Part shown: in pieces, positions 44,050 to 58,800 of the stretch
Layout of the letters: every line of letters starts with the position of its first letter
Position numbering within the stretch: the first letter of the stretch is position 1
Source of the DNA: Diadema setosum
Taxonomy: Eukaryota; Echinodermata; Echinoidea; Diadematoida; Diadematidae
Length of the DNA stretch: 64,000 bases
Reading direction: 5' to 3'
Assembly (NCBI RefSeq): GCF_964275005.1
Contig: NC_092688.1
Coordinates: 22,325,903 to 22,389,902 of the forward strand
Translations under genes and position numbers: made by a program
The notes under the pieces: generated by a model
Seen by the model: only the letters and a program-made list of their open reading frames with translations
Told to the model about the DNA's origin: nothing
The model's database searches: none

Positions 44050-44783
44050 TATAAGACCTATGATGATCACCATTATTTCAAGGCATATCATACATGTAAG
44101 ATCTCTGTAGGCTTGAAACAAGAGAATAGAATAATGCAATTAAAAATAGAGTGTTTCTACTATTTTTGTTTTCAACAACTAAGTACAGAGGCTGTCAGTT
44201 CCATATTCTGGGTAAGGAACAAAGGATCATTTCACGTCATATGACATTTCATTTGATTTTAATTTAGGATCTATAAAAAAACAACAACAAAGATTGATTA
44301 TCATTAATGCACCCATATCAATTGCTTTATATAGTATATACTGATATCCCTGCAATATGCAAACATTCCCTGGCAAGAACAACTCAAATTCAATCACATT
44401 TCCATTTGTACCATGAAGATCCATAAATGAGAGTAATGCAAAACAATGGCTTCCTAATTGATTCTTCATAATCATAAAAGCTAAGCCTGCTATAAAGTTA
44501 GAAGAGTGGAACCCTATGAATTTGGCATATATATCTATGTACCTCTTCATCTTAATCTTTTTCACACAGAGAGCAAAAACAAACAGCATATGTATATGAT
44601 AGCTGCTTTCACCTTGTGTCATATTCTTTCTCTGTCCCTCCAATAAAGGGACAAGAAGAAAATCTTTGTTTCTTAAATATTTCATCATACATTGTACATC
44701 ACAACATGAAAACAAAGGCTTTTCAGGGTACTTGTTCTGATTCTCTTATGACTACTTGAAGGAATTAAATTCATCTTTGAGTA

Positions 44784-44811
44784 AATGTATGTATGTATGT
44801 ATGTATGTATC
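44784..44811. repeat. (ATGT)n microsatellite
   Basis: Tandem GTAT tetramers. An (AG)n run follows at 44,912-44,936. Confidence 0.85.
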
Positions 44812-45279
44812 CAAAAGTATTCCTAAAGCTTAAGATTAGTACTTTGATCTACAAAATATGATATCAAAAATGCTTAAATGGATAGAAAGAGATAGGTAGA
44901 TGAGAGAGATAAAGAGAGAGAGAGAGAGAGAGAGAGACAGAAAAAACAACAACTAGCAGATAAAGACATTGATAGCAAAACCCAGTCTCAGTAGCTCTTT
45001 ACCCTGACTAGATACTCAAAGAACATTTTTTTTTTTTTTAATTGAAATGAATTAGAAAAAAAAAATGCCCACAAATGTTGCATTGAAAACAGTAATACAC
45101 ATACTGAATCAGGTTATTCCCCTCTACAGTTAAAAAGAGGAACATTTTTTACACAAAAGGGAAGGTTATTTTGATTAAAGGTAATGAAATGCTGAATAGA
45201 GCAAACATCTCTTAGAAAATGAAATCAACATCACGACAGTATGGCCATGTCGATTTCAGGAAGATATGTGACACTGCGT

Positions 45280-45720
45280 CCTATCAGTATAAATAATAAT
45301 TCACAATATTTATAAAGCGCTTACCACATCAAAATGTCTCTGAGCACTGAGAAGAAAGGAAAAAAAAAAAGGAAGAAAGAAGATACAATGTAAGTTTTCA
45401 GAACGTTCAGACATATATTAACGGTGTACAATTACCCCCTGCACATTCATTGTACTAAGGCATGAGACTATTGAACGAACAGATAAGTTTTTAGCATAGA
45501 CTTGAATTTTTCTGTCTAGTCAGTTTGTTTGACACATTTCAGGTAGATTATTTCACAGCTGAGGGGATGCTGACTGAACAGATTGTGAACAGTAATATTG
45601 GACATTGGTAGGAGGGACTATCAAAAGTGATTTATTGTTTGACCGCAAATTACGGTAGGGTAAGTATTCCGTTATTTGCTACTGAAGATAGACCAGTGCA
45701 GTGTTTCTCAAACATTTGAA
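45280..45720. repeat. Probable interspersed repeat with TATAAAGCGCTTACC start
   Basis: AATAATAATTCACAATATTTATAAAGCGCTT and TCTCTGAGCACTGAG resemble the tails of L2-like LINEs and their SINE partners, followed by a non-coding segment with TTATTTCACAGCTGAGGGG. There is no second copy in the window, so the call is based on style alone. Confidence 0.3.
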
Positions 45721-46833
45721 AGATAACAAGAGAATGTTACAGTTAATTTATTAGTGAATTCTCCGCATACACTGCTAAACCTAAACATGGGAGCTTAGTA
45801 CAACAGTCTGATATACGCTGTAGAAAAATGTAAACAAATGGCCTACTTTCTTAAAGACTGGTACAAGTGTATTAGTTCTCAAAGTCCAATGATACACGAG
45901 GCTCAATAGGTTTGTGATTGGTACACAACTGTTTCGATGACACTGTCTACTGATTCAAGACACTGTAACCTGATTTATTCATTTTCTGTAATAGCATTAA
46001 TGCCATATTCTAGTCAAAATAATCTTTCAGGAATAACTATTCAATAACTCATATGTATACATCTGACACTTAAAGACACATAAAGCAAAGATGTCTTTAA
46101 ATGAAGATAACCTGTGATAGAAATGCTATGCAAAATGAAGCAACAATTTTTTTCTCTCTCTGATAGTAAATCACTGATTGCAAAAAATGTATCAAATTTG
46201 TTGCAGTCAAGGACAATATTTCTGACTTTCAAAAAGCTGATAGAAATGATTGAAGCACATGCCATTATTACTAGTTTTTTTTTTTTCGATTCCCTCACCC
46301 TAATATGGGTTCCTCTACACACAGTATGTTCTGTTTATTTTTTGATAACACCTTTCATGATACAACCTCTGTCATTATAAAAATATTGAATGTACATCAA
46401 TGTCCTATGTTCATCTGAGTACATTCGAAGTTTGTACTATGCCTGTAATTTTCTGCATCTGAAGATTCACTTTCTTAGTCCTTGAAACCTAAAAGTGTCA
46501 ACCCAAGGGTGCATTTTTCCTATCCATGCACTGCTGGTGTCAATCTGCACTGGTGGGTGACATTGCAATACGATAGGTCATGCCTGGATGCCAGTAAAGG
46601 TCAATGAATCTTTGCACTGAAGCATCATGGCAATCCAAGAGATACTCCAAGAGGGAAGCTGGAGTCTTTCAACTACTCGGGACTAACTGCATCGTCCATC
46701 CCTTCTGTGTCACAGGTGGAAGTGTGTGTCATTGTCCTCACAACCCGACTGACACCATTGGGTGATACATTGTACCAAGTGTCACATCCCCTGGTTGAGC
46801 CCTTCCTTGTCTGATCAGCAGCAGCAGCTACTT

Positions 46834-49800
46834 TTATTGAGGGTACGCTGGCAGTGTGGGCATCTGCACCGCACCACCATAGGAAGTCCACCCGCTGCTC
46901 TGGGCTGCTCCTACCCCCGCCCCTTGAGGAAAATATCCCGGCTGGTGTGCGTTTCCATAGCTACCAGTCCTTGGTGGGAGAGCAGGGGCGGGGCGGGTAG
47001 GAGACGGAGCATGGGGCATCGCCATGGACGACGCCATGTTATGAGACGGGGTTGGGGTAGTGCCGACGGCGCTGGACTTCAACAGTTCTTGCATTTTATC
47101 AGACTTGATGCGACGTATGTGCGCAAGCATGCGCCGATCACTGAACTGTTCTAAAAAGTCCGTCAGTGGGATGTTTCCGCTCAAAAATTCCTCGGCAATC
47201 TCCTGCAAAGTGTGTGAAGATATGAAACAAACAATGTCATTTACAGCAGCCACCCACTGTCTCACGTTCATAAAATAAAGAATATACTGATGTTGCATCC
47301 ATTTATACATCACACAGGAGCACTGCACACTCATCCATTTCTACAGAACTAACAATACTGACTATTCCTAGTTCATTCTTTATGTAGAGTGGTTTATGTC
47401 ACAGTTTTATGTGTTTGCATGTTTCCCTTTCTAGTTGAATATGTCTGTGTGAAGAACCAGTCATTCACAATGGCTACCCACACAACGCAACACATATGGT
47501 TTCTTGAATAACAATATTGATTCTTTATCAGTGATTTCTATTTCTTTTAATTTTGCCTGCTTGTTCTAAGTTCTGATACTACATTTATTTCATGCTATCA
47601 ACATTCTCAGAGATGCTTGCTCACTCTTTAATTCATTTCTCAAATCCATACCAAACTTTATAAAGTACTGTTGAATATGAGTAGAGGAGCCTGTTACATA
47701 ATCAAGACACTAACCTCTGATTCCTCCTCTGTCTTGGTAGCAGCCGTCTCCAGCATCACCCGCGTTGCATCCACAGAGAAATTCTCATTCAAGGATTCTG
47801 CATATGGGTTTATAGAGGGAATAAAACAATCATGAAATGGCACAGGCCCATCAAATTCTCTTCACGTTGAACATGGCCACCTTCATCAGATTTCTTCTTG
47901 TGGATTCTAGTCTTCATTTACAACATGCATTTCAAGAATTCACGCATGAAACACAATTCACTCTTACAGCACAATCTAGCAGAATAGTTTTGAGGATGTT
48001 ATCTAACTGTGTACATTTTACCATCATTGCTTTGAAATTCATTATGATGATGGTAGTATTGATGATTATTATCAATACAATGATGATAATATGATTGCAA
48101 TAACAGTCAATATCGTCACTATAATTGTCTATAATCATCACTGCTGCCACAGGGCTAACTAACTTTTACCTCTGGTGGCCTGTTCAGGCCACTAAAATCT
48201 TGAAATTTTGCCTGAAAATCTTGCATGAAAAAGAAATGTAGTGGCTTGGAGTAAACAGACACATAACAATCCATTTTGAATCTACACTGCCCAATCAGGC
48301 AAGTAAAAGATCGAGCCTTTCTGGAAATTTGATCACCCCATATCATTTTTTAGTGGCCCTGGGCCCTGGGCCCCAGGCCACCGATAGTAATGAGCCTTCC
48401 ACCACAACTGCCACTACTTCTCTACACCCAGATTTCTGACGTCATGCCCAGTGTATCCAGACCTAATCTTCTCCTGTCCATGTCGTATATCTCCCGCAGC
48501 CTCTTGGCCTCTTCATGAAGGTAAGCCAGCTGTACGCGCCCCTCACTCAGTCTCGTCTGTCGCGACAGGTTGAAGTCGGCCAGACTGCGGTTCTCGGCCA
48601 TGGCCATCTCCTTGTCCACTTGCCTCTGTTTGTTCTGCGGTGCACAGATTTAAAACATGTACACAAAATTGATTTTAGGAAAGGCCTACAATGTATACCG
48701 TAAGTGCACAGAAAGCTATTTAAAGTGTAATTATGCTAACAGCACCAGGATGCAGCTGATCTGTGCTTCTGTACGTTGACATTGCATTTGATGATGTGCA
48801 TCCACAATATACAGGAATCTACAGTTTTGCTTTTTTTTTTGTATGTGTTGTTGTTGTTGTTTTCTCCTGGGACTAGTTTAATTCATGGACCTTACGTTCT
48901 TAATCACCCCTTCAGTTGTATACTTAATGTAACTAGAAATGTCGCTTTGGCGACTGGTATGCCTCCGCCATAATGCATGATTTTCCTAATAGGTCTAGAT
49001 AGTACATGTGGACACTGTGTGATTACATTTTCACAAAATTGGCAAAATATTGGAATGACAAGTTTGTCACAAATGTGTTGAATGTTCACCTTCCTTGATG
49101 TAGGTTTAATTGGATGAATAGGAGAGCATGTATCTAGGGATTTAAGGACTTTAACTTGACTTTGACCATTCATACATTTAGGCATTGAGTAATTTTCAAG
49201 GTACAGGTGTGGAGAAAAAGTGCAATTTCTGAATTGAATAGTAAATTGTTTCCATTTTCATCTGGCCCTTGACCCTAAAATTCATAAGATAATTACTTCC
49301 AGGTAGAACATGCATAATATGTACTAAGTTTCAAGGTAACTTGAGCCACTTCCGAGATATGGAGGAAAAAGTTAGTTCAGCACTTTCACTTGATCTTTGA
49401 CCTTTTGACCTTTGAGGCAAAAAGAGAAAAAAAAACTTTCCAGAGAATTTCTATTAGGTTACACACGCATACACCAAGTGTAAAAAAATAACCCTGCTGG
49501 CATTGCATAAATATGAGGGTAATAGTAAAATTTTGAAGTCTTGCACTTGACCTTTGACCCCTGACCTTTGACCCCATGAACCCTACATTCTCTAGATAAT
49601 CACTTCCAGTCAGTACATGTATATACTATGTTCCATGAAGATACCTTGAACAATTTTCCAAGGTACGGAGAAAAAAAAGAAGTTTTAATATTTTTACTTG
49701 ACCCTTTGACCTTTGACCTTTGACCTCATGACCCAAACTTTCACCAGAGAATCTTAATTGGGTAATACATGTATACACTCAGTTTCAAGAAAATCTCTTC

Positions 49801-52800
49801 AGGCATTCAATAGATATGGTGGAAATAGTGAAATTTTATGTATTTGACCCTGACCTTTTGACCTTTGACCTTTGACCTCATGACCCAAACTTTCACCAGA
49901 GAATCTTAATTGGGTAATACATGTATACACTAAGTTTCAAGAAAATATCTTCAGGCATTCAATAGATATGGTGGAAATAGTGAAATTTGATGTATTTGAC
50001 CTTGACCTTTTGACCTTTGACCTTGAGCATGTGCACCCAAAAGTTGATAGGCACAACTTCACCCCCTAATACACATACATGCCAAGTTTCATTAGGATAC
50101 CTCAACAGGTTTTGATAGTTACCTTGTCCACAAAATTCATTACGGACGGACGGAAGGACGGACGGACGGACGGACGGACGGACGGACAACCCGAAAACAT
50201 AATGCCTCCGGCACCACTTCGTGGCGGAGGCATAAAAATCTGACACACAATGTTGTATTTGTTGTATTTTGGTGTCAAATTTTTGCCTAATATGCATATT
50301 TTCCATGTTCTTTGTTTTTTAGGTATTATATTGCATTCAAAAAAAAAAAAACATGAATGGATGAATGAACCCTGATGAACTGCATTTAATAGTGTCTGTA
50401 GACAGAAAGCTTGGGAAAAAGCACCATAAATTCAGCCACTGTAAACTTAATCACGTACAATTTGTATGGAATAATACATGTAAAAAGCTATAATAAATCC
50501 AATGAATAAAAAAAAATGGAAGAAAACAAAAATATGAGTGGATCTCCATCACAGCTGCCAGAAAAAAATTGTATCAGTATCCAATTCAGTGCAGTAGGTT
50601 GTGATGCACTTTTTCCACAAGCTGTAATCAAAACTCATAGCAGACAGATTCAAGTATATCATATATCAATGATGTATCAAAACAGCAACCACACACACAA
50701 CACCTTTACTCTTGATGGATAATGATAGTATGAACAGAAACAAAGACCTTCAGTTTTTAATACAAAGCACAGTAAATCAATACACAGACTACTATACCTC
50801 TCAGAAACAAAAGGACACAGCACACAGATGTAATATGTGCCAGTACAACTACCGGTATAAGTTTATGCAGCTGTTGGTATACATTGTTTGTACATCATAT
50901 GTACACTGTTTGTGCATGATCATACATTGTATCATGTGCAAGATATTCTTCCCTTGAACATTGCATAAAAATAAAATTGATTTGCTTTTAACATGGCATC
51001 ATAAGTTTCAATGACTTCAATACATTTAACACTGGAGAATTACATTGTACGGTAAAACATATTTTCGCGGCATGAAATTTTTAGCAAATTGGAACCGACG
51101 GCCTTTTTTCGCGGCATGAAATTTTAGCGATTTGCCTCTAACATTCAATGCATGTATAGTGTAGGCAAGAACTTTCACATGCATTTTAATTTCGCGAATC
51201 TTGGCTCTCGCAAAATTCGTGAAATTAAAATGCACGCGAATATTCCTTGTTTTACAGTATGTCAGCATATTGGACACCAGTGCAGCTCATAATTTATCAA
51301 GAGTTCCACTGACTCCAACCTGTACGAACAGTCAATATGCTGATTGCAGAATGAATTTCAGATGGCTATTCCACACATTGAGGAGATAAAAACAGCATCC
51401 AAAATAATAATAATAATAATAATAATGATAATAATAATAATAATAATAATGATAAAATAATAAATACAAATATTAGTGTTTCCTCATATGAAATGCAGTC
51501 ATTTCATACAATATATGCATATTAACAAGACATTAATGCTTTTAAAGGCTTCTCCATCAGACGGGCACCTTGCAGAAAAAGAGCCCACATCTCAACTGAT
51601 TGAGACCTTTGCTTCTTTGCCGTGGCTGACATGTGAATTACACATTGTAACAAGTGTGACAAATTGTTGGAGTAATCAACTGCTCACTGTTAGCACATGA
51701 TCAGCAACACTGAAAGAGATGGATAATGCAGATTTCCCTGTGCATACACTGTCATGTTTGATATCACATTAAACATCCGTAATGACTGGAATATGCATGA
51801 CTTCTTGGCAGGAAGCCTGCCGTGTGAAGGAAAAGGTCATTAGAGTAGTTCTGGTGCAGTCAAAAGCTCTCTCACTTACAGAAGCTGTATCTGTACTACA
51901 TCTGTAGCACTGCTGCAAAGGTGCATACGCTGGATACACCTTCACAACCTTATTTCCTCCTTTATTTCAGGGCATACTGTACATTGTACATGTACGTATG
52001 CTTCAAGTTATTCAAAATGCTTTCATAACACAGCACAATGCTGTATGCCTTTGAAATACATAGTTTTGCGCAAATTTTATCCCACTTTGTTGCAGGTACA
52101 TACATGTATATTGTATAATTTGTATTTTTCAAACTTCCTGAATTCTTATACTACAAGTGAGACTCTGCCTGGGACTGGAAACCCAATACCTGTGAAACTA
52201 CAGAGCTGCAAGTTAACACAACATCTCTTGAAGAAGGAGAACCCGTACATGTAAAAAACACTTGCGAATAAAATGTTTACATTACTGAATGAATCAAAAC
52301 TGAAGCAGGCATGACACTCACTGATATTGTCTCTATAAAACTTACTTTCTTTGCACCTTGTTTCTTTCCTTTTACGTGATTCATGCTGCCCTGCTTAGCC
52401 CCGTTTGATATCTTCTGGGAGAAATGTCGACAAAGTACTTGGATACTGCGCGCGGTATTGAAAACTTGACTGTCCTCAGTGCAAGACGGTTCTAGTATGC
52501 ACTACGACTGTGTCCCTGTTCATTTGTGAAACTGACACACTGCCGAGAAGAGCTTGAAGCCTGTGGGAGGCGCAGTGAGACATCACATCCTATCAGGACT
52601 GTGTAAGGGGCAGGATATGATAGCCTTCTCACAAGACTCAACCCTGTTTAAGTACAGAATCGAGCTCTACACCTACATATGTACAGTTGTACACTGTATT
52701 TCAGTTTGGGCACTGTTTTTCATGTTAATGTCTATTTCAGCCATAACTGTGTGTCTATTAAGAATTAAATTCATGTATTGACATACTGTACATTTGTACA

Positions 52801-55800
52801 TTGTAGCAATGCACCTGACTCATTGCATAACCCACTGAATCATCTCTTCTTCCGATTCTGGAAGCCCCCAGTTATGGTCAACATACAATATAAGGTCCAG
52901 TGTTTTAAAACTTAAATTGGTCTATAGTCAAAAGGAACCATCAAAAATTGGCTTTTAAAAAAGGGTAATGTTAAGGCTTTACATGCTGCCTGACTCCACT
53001 AGTCTTCTGATTTGTGACTTTAATATTCTCCACGTACATTGTACGCATGGACTCTTTGGTTCCATCATTCCTGATAATGAAAGTAGTGCAAAATTAAACA
53101 CAAACATTACAAAGTTTTAGTTATGTAGTGAAGAGCAATCCACACAAAGAAATGTAGCCGGCATCAACATTCATTTTCACACAGTGGAGAGCACTGTTTT
53201 CGACGGACTATTGACGTACATGTACCCTTCATTTTCAGACATGGCTGCAATTCACTTTAGTTTTACATCAATACTCTAAAGGTCTCCTTTTTCTAGGCCT
53301 TCTGCCTACAGTACATGTACATGTACACTGTAGATAACCTTTTACATATCTACATGTACAACACGTTCCTCGGAAATTGCGCTTGGCACAGGATAAATTT
53401 ATCATGAAATGCAATGTGCCAAATCCAAGATCACAATGTCTTCTTCTACCTCAGCAGTGAAAGATAGTCCCCATAGTCCATCTATCCGTCCTTTCAATGT
53501 AATGTACAATGTAACTATAATTGTGCTTTAATACAATGGCACTTTGCCCAATAAAATGCTAAATCCTTCTCAACCTTCTGTAATCTGAACATAAACATCA
53601 CATAACAATTAGTGCAGTGTATAAACTGGAAGGTCAACGTATACAAACAAATTGTTGGGGACATCCCCATTTCCTGTTCACAGGAAAAAAAAAGAAAAGA
53701 ATGGTGGTCTGCAGAAGGGGTAGTGAAACCTCCAAATTTGACGATGACCAGAAGAAGAAGGGGCTACCCCCACTCTTGAAACATTGTGCTATCACTCACC
53801 CCATTCACAGTGCACATTGAAGTAAACATCATGTGAGTAGGCAGCAATTGTGTATTTGCACAGTGTGAAACACTAGCATCCAACAGCTGCATCACAGCAG
53901 TTGATAGTCACAATACCTCCAGATAATACTGTACATTGTAGTTAAAGACTACAGGCTTCACTTCAGATTAAGATTATTTGAAATTTCTACAATATGATGA
54001 GGCTACAAATGTACATGTACCAATGAGAATGACTATGAAACTTATAAATGCATGGTACATGTATCTCTCCTTACAAAGTTCTGCACTTTACTCTCTTTTT
54101 AAAGTTCAAAAATGTAAATTGAATCATACTGTTCTATAAGCAGGAAACAACACTGCAACTGTATTTCATCTGGATAAAAGTGAAAAGAGAGAGGAAAAAT
54201 CACTCTCTGCAGATGTCTACAGAACAAATCCTGCTGGGATTCTGTCACAATACAAAAACTAGTAAAAATGACTACCATTTTCTGAAGCTGACACAAGGAG
54301 GCACCATGAATGCTGAACAAAGCCTTCTGTAAACAACATGATGCAAAATGGTATCTGACATTCTTGACTGTTCTTACTTCACTCTTTCACATGTGCACTT
54401 TCACACTGTCAGCTACCTCAACAAACTTTGCACAATCATGATGATGTGTATTTCTAACAAAAAGCACAGTTTCAGCTGCTTACATTTTAAAGGGAATGGT
54501 ACACTCTACACACCTACACTGTACTACCTGTATACTGTGCACGTATGCCTGTACAAACTGTCCATGTACAGTGTACCAAGAACAAACTTACTGTACCGTA
54601 AACATACAGTACCGGTACTCTTACATGTAGATCATTACAGCTACATTTTGTGCACTACTGTATGTAACTTCTAAACAATCAACCCTCATTTTTCCCCTTC
54701 AATCATCTTTAATCAGAGTACTGGTACTCGTGACATCAAATTTCATGCTGTACGTTCTTGCAAAATAATTATGATTACATGTGCAAACTACACTTGTACA
54801 TAGCAATGATGTCATCGCAATACAACTCTCCCATTGGTTTCATGAAGCTATCTTCTGTTTTAAAAAAAAAAAATGTCTGTAAAGAAACAACTACATTTAT
54901 GTACAAAGTGTAGGAACCCACACCCTTTAAAAGTTGACATTGCCTAATTGACATACATGTAACTCAAGAACATGCTGATACGTGTTGTACAATAACTGTC
55001 TTCTTGAATCCAGTTCATGTCATGGCAGTTAGAGAAAGAATACATTGTACACTGTACAAGCTCAGGAATACCACACAAGTGAAAACATGACACGGTTTAC
55101 CACATCTGATTTACATGTACAAGTACCCGGTAATGTGTGCTTTGAGAAGATAGAAATCACTGTGTACCGTGGTACACATGTACCGTACATGGGAACACAT
55201 GTCACAGGCATGAATTGGAAAAACACACAGGCTTATACACTGAAATTCTGTAGATCCTCTGAATACTCTCTGTCCCATTTTCAGTGAAACTTTTGCTGTT
55301 CCGTTAGTTTGCCCTTTTATCATGGTCGACTTGACCATGAAATATGGATTTTTAGATTTTCACTTTGACCATTAAATTTGCCTAGATAGTAGAATTCTGT
55401 GAGAGGGTTAAAGAACCAAACAGCTTTACTGCAGAAAAAACAAAAAACAAAAGAAGGAAAATGGGAAAGACAATCACAGAAAGCCAGAGATAATGCATAC
55501 ATTTTACATCCCAAGGATTTAAACCTATAAAAAAAGCTTTCAACTGGCACACTGGATAATGGAAGCAAAAACACAACAATGTTTACTGAATATCTACAAT
55601 GTACATAAAGTACCGTTAGTGCACCAGTTTTCAACAGGACCCAGATTTCGACACCCAGCAGATAATTCTCATAAAATTTTATACTCAATACAAATGTCTG
55701 ACTTCAGCAATCAACCAAGTTATCAATCACATTTCTAGTCTTATATAAACACCGTTTGTCACTTGTCATCATAATCCGACGGTAGAATATTTAGGAGAAA

Positions 55801-58800
55801 AGCAACACAGTGTCAGCAGAAATGTTAATGGCAGCCATTTTTAGGAGTTCAAAACAATATGACGCATTTTGTATACATCGCCGTAAAATTAAATTCACCC
55901 ATGCCGGTTATCTTGCTTTAGTATCAGTTTGTTTGCCAAATATTGATGTTTGATTTCATAATCGTCTTTAGTAATTTCATGGCTGAATTCATGATAAATG
56001 AGCAAACTTGTAGAAAGAGTTGGCTTTGAGAATGTGGCACCAGATTTCGACATTCCCATATCAAGACACGTTATAGAGGAAACAACAAGTTCTTGCGCCG
56101 GTATGATTGCTAGTTTGCGTCCACAATGCAGTGTACGCGTACTGTACGCGCCATGTGATTTCTGTGTGATGCGCGCTGTGATTGTGTTGAAAAATGATGC
56201 TGGGTGTCGAAATCTGATGCCAGCGACGGCGTGACGGAAATCGCTTAAAAATTGCGCGAGTGCATTCAAATGGGAATTCGTTTAAGGCATATTATTATTG
56301 GCATTTGTAGCTCAACTTCATATCGAAATTCCGAGGTAAAACAGTGCAGTATTGATGGTAAACAAGGAAATGTGCTAAAGTGTCGAAAACCGGTGCCCTT
56401 ACTGTATAAAGTTCTTTCCTCTTCAATACACAGATGCAGTCAGACACAGTACAATATTGTTGTTGACATTTTTTGTATGTAAACACAATACTTTTCATAC
56501 ATGGCAGCTTTATGCTACAGTGTAGAATATTTGTAGTGATACAATGGTATACATTGTATGAGCTGTGTTTGTTCCTGTTGTTGACAGACTGAAATGGTGC
56601 TGCAGTCCAACCCACATGGCATGCAAACAAGAAATGACTCAGAGTTTCTTGTATGACCACAAGTCTTGTGCCATATGGAGGAAACTACCTGTACACGTAC
56701 ATGTACACAGGTATCGTATTACTAATCTGTGAACAACCACTAGATTACAAACCAGCTTTGGGTTATGTCAGCTGAATTGAATGACATGCTTTTATATTCT
56801 AAGACTTTAAAGATTTTTGTTGTTGCACTACTGTACAGATTTAAACAGGATTCCTGCACCTTTTACAATAGAATCCATGACTTTTCCATGATTTTTCCAC
56901 ACAAAATTTTAGAAATCCATGACCCCTTTTTTGGACAGTAACTTCAAGACAACATGTCACATTCTATTTAATAGTGGTTAGTGTTAAATAAATGGAAATT
57001 AAGCAGTGTCCATGCAAAAGTGTTTAGTGTGTTGTACGTGTACAGTATACCACATCAACACTGTCTGTGGCAGAAAAGTTGGTTTGACTTTGTTCAATGA
57101 AATGTTTTCCTCAAAAACAGAATAACATTGCAAGAAAGAAGACCAGTTAAAGGCAAAAAGCAAAAACACTAATCTATATCTTCTTCCATAATTTTCCATG
57201 ATATATCCATAATTTCTCATTTTCCATGATTTTTCCAGGCGTGGAAAAAATATTTTCAAAATTCTACGACTTTTCCAGGTTTTCAATGACCGCAGAAAGC
57301 CTGTTTAAAGGCATAATTCACCATTTGCAGATCAAACAAAAACCCAGCATTGGTGCTTTAAAATAGTTCTAAAATATGAGTTCGGGATAGAAACAACCAC
57401 CGTAAAAATCTGAATCTGTATAATCGATGTTTAAAAAAAGTATTGTTGAATACGCAAAATCTGAACAATGGTTATATAAATAAAAATGTTTCCAGACTAA
57501 ACCATCTACAGTTTATTGAGAAAAATACTGACATCTCCTCATATTTTAGGCTTTATTGCAAAAATCTTACATGGCAGGATGTTTTGTGATTCAACAGACG
57601 TTGTACACATATATATATGCATTGAATGTGATATCTTGAAAATGTTTTAAATCACTGCTCCCAAAGGTAAACAGGACCTTTAAAGGTGGGAAAATGACAA
57701 AGTTTCTTCGGAGCAGAGATCATGTAAGGCGGAAGGACAAAAATGCTATACAATGTACATCAATGTCTCTTTTCACACCTGACAAATGACGGTACATTGT
57801 ACATTGTACATCCCACTTTACAGTTTAGAGTCCAACTACACTGTACACTTATACCACAGTACTGGTAACCACATTTTGTGGTTTCGTGCTGAGCATGTTT
57901 TTTAGGTATTGAAGTTCGCTGTTCTGTGTTAGGGTTCTACTAGAATATATGTATATTACTATTAGATAGAAGAAAAACATAATACATGTACACGATAGAT
58001 TGAGCCCTACTATGGTCACATACGTGTACCATTACATGTCAGTTTCAGAATCATAGTTTCTGTATCGCTAACTGTATGACTGATCCTTACAAAGTCCTGA
58101 CACATTTAATACAGAAAATGACAGAGCGCTCCAGTTACTCATTAAAATTGACACTTTGTGTGCATACAATGTGTATTCTCTAGAAAGGATTTTGTGCATA
58201 CGTTATTTGATTTTGATCCTTTTCAACAACATGTATTCTCCCTGTATTTATGCAGTAAAATTCAAAGATGCCAATACACAGAGGACAATAATATAGTATT
58301 TAATCTCTGCAGCAAGTATCCCTCAAGCAGGATTTACTGTACAGCAAGATAATTTTGCTGCATGAAATTTTCGCAAATTGGAGCTCACAGCCTTTTTCGT
58401 GGCATGAAATTTTTGAAAATTGCCACTGGCATTCCATGCATACAATGTAGTGTAGATAAAAAATTTTTGCATGCATTTTAATTTTGCGAATCTCAGCTCT
58501 TGCAAAATTTGCGGAATTTAAATGAATGCGAACATTTCTGGTTTTACAGTAATGAGTCACAGCCAGTCCTACAGGTGCATGCAGTGTTACACATTGGAAA
58601 AAAATCCTGATCTCATTCCTCCCTTGTGCTGTAAATCTCATAAATTACTTGGCCATCATACAACACCTGAATCACACTTGGTGGGAGTAAAAGAAGAAGA
58701 AAATAAAAAACTTTTACAATTACTGCCTCAGTACTGAAATACACTGCACACTGTACACTGTATGCAGCATTTGACCTTGGCATATTGACCCAGATAGTCC

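Noticed and set aside
46762-47154. 130-codon plus-strand ORF
   Set aside because: Shadow of VPS37 exon 4 in the opposite strand; its Arg/Pro-rich content follows from the Pro-rich tail.
48940-50234. CRISPR array
   Set aside because: Units are about 150 bp, diverged throughout, with no short repeat/spacer alternation, and the genome is eukaryotic.
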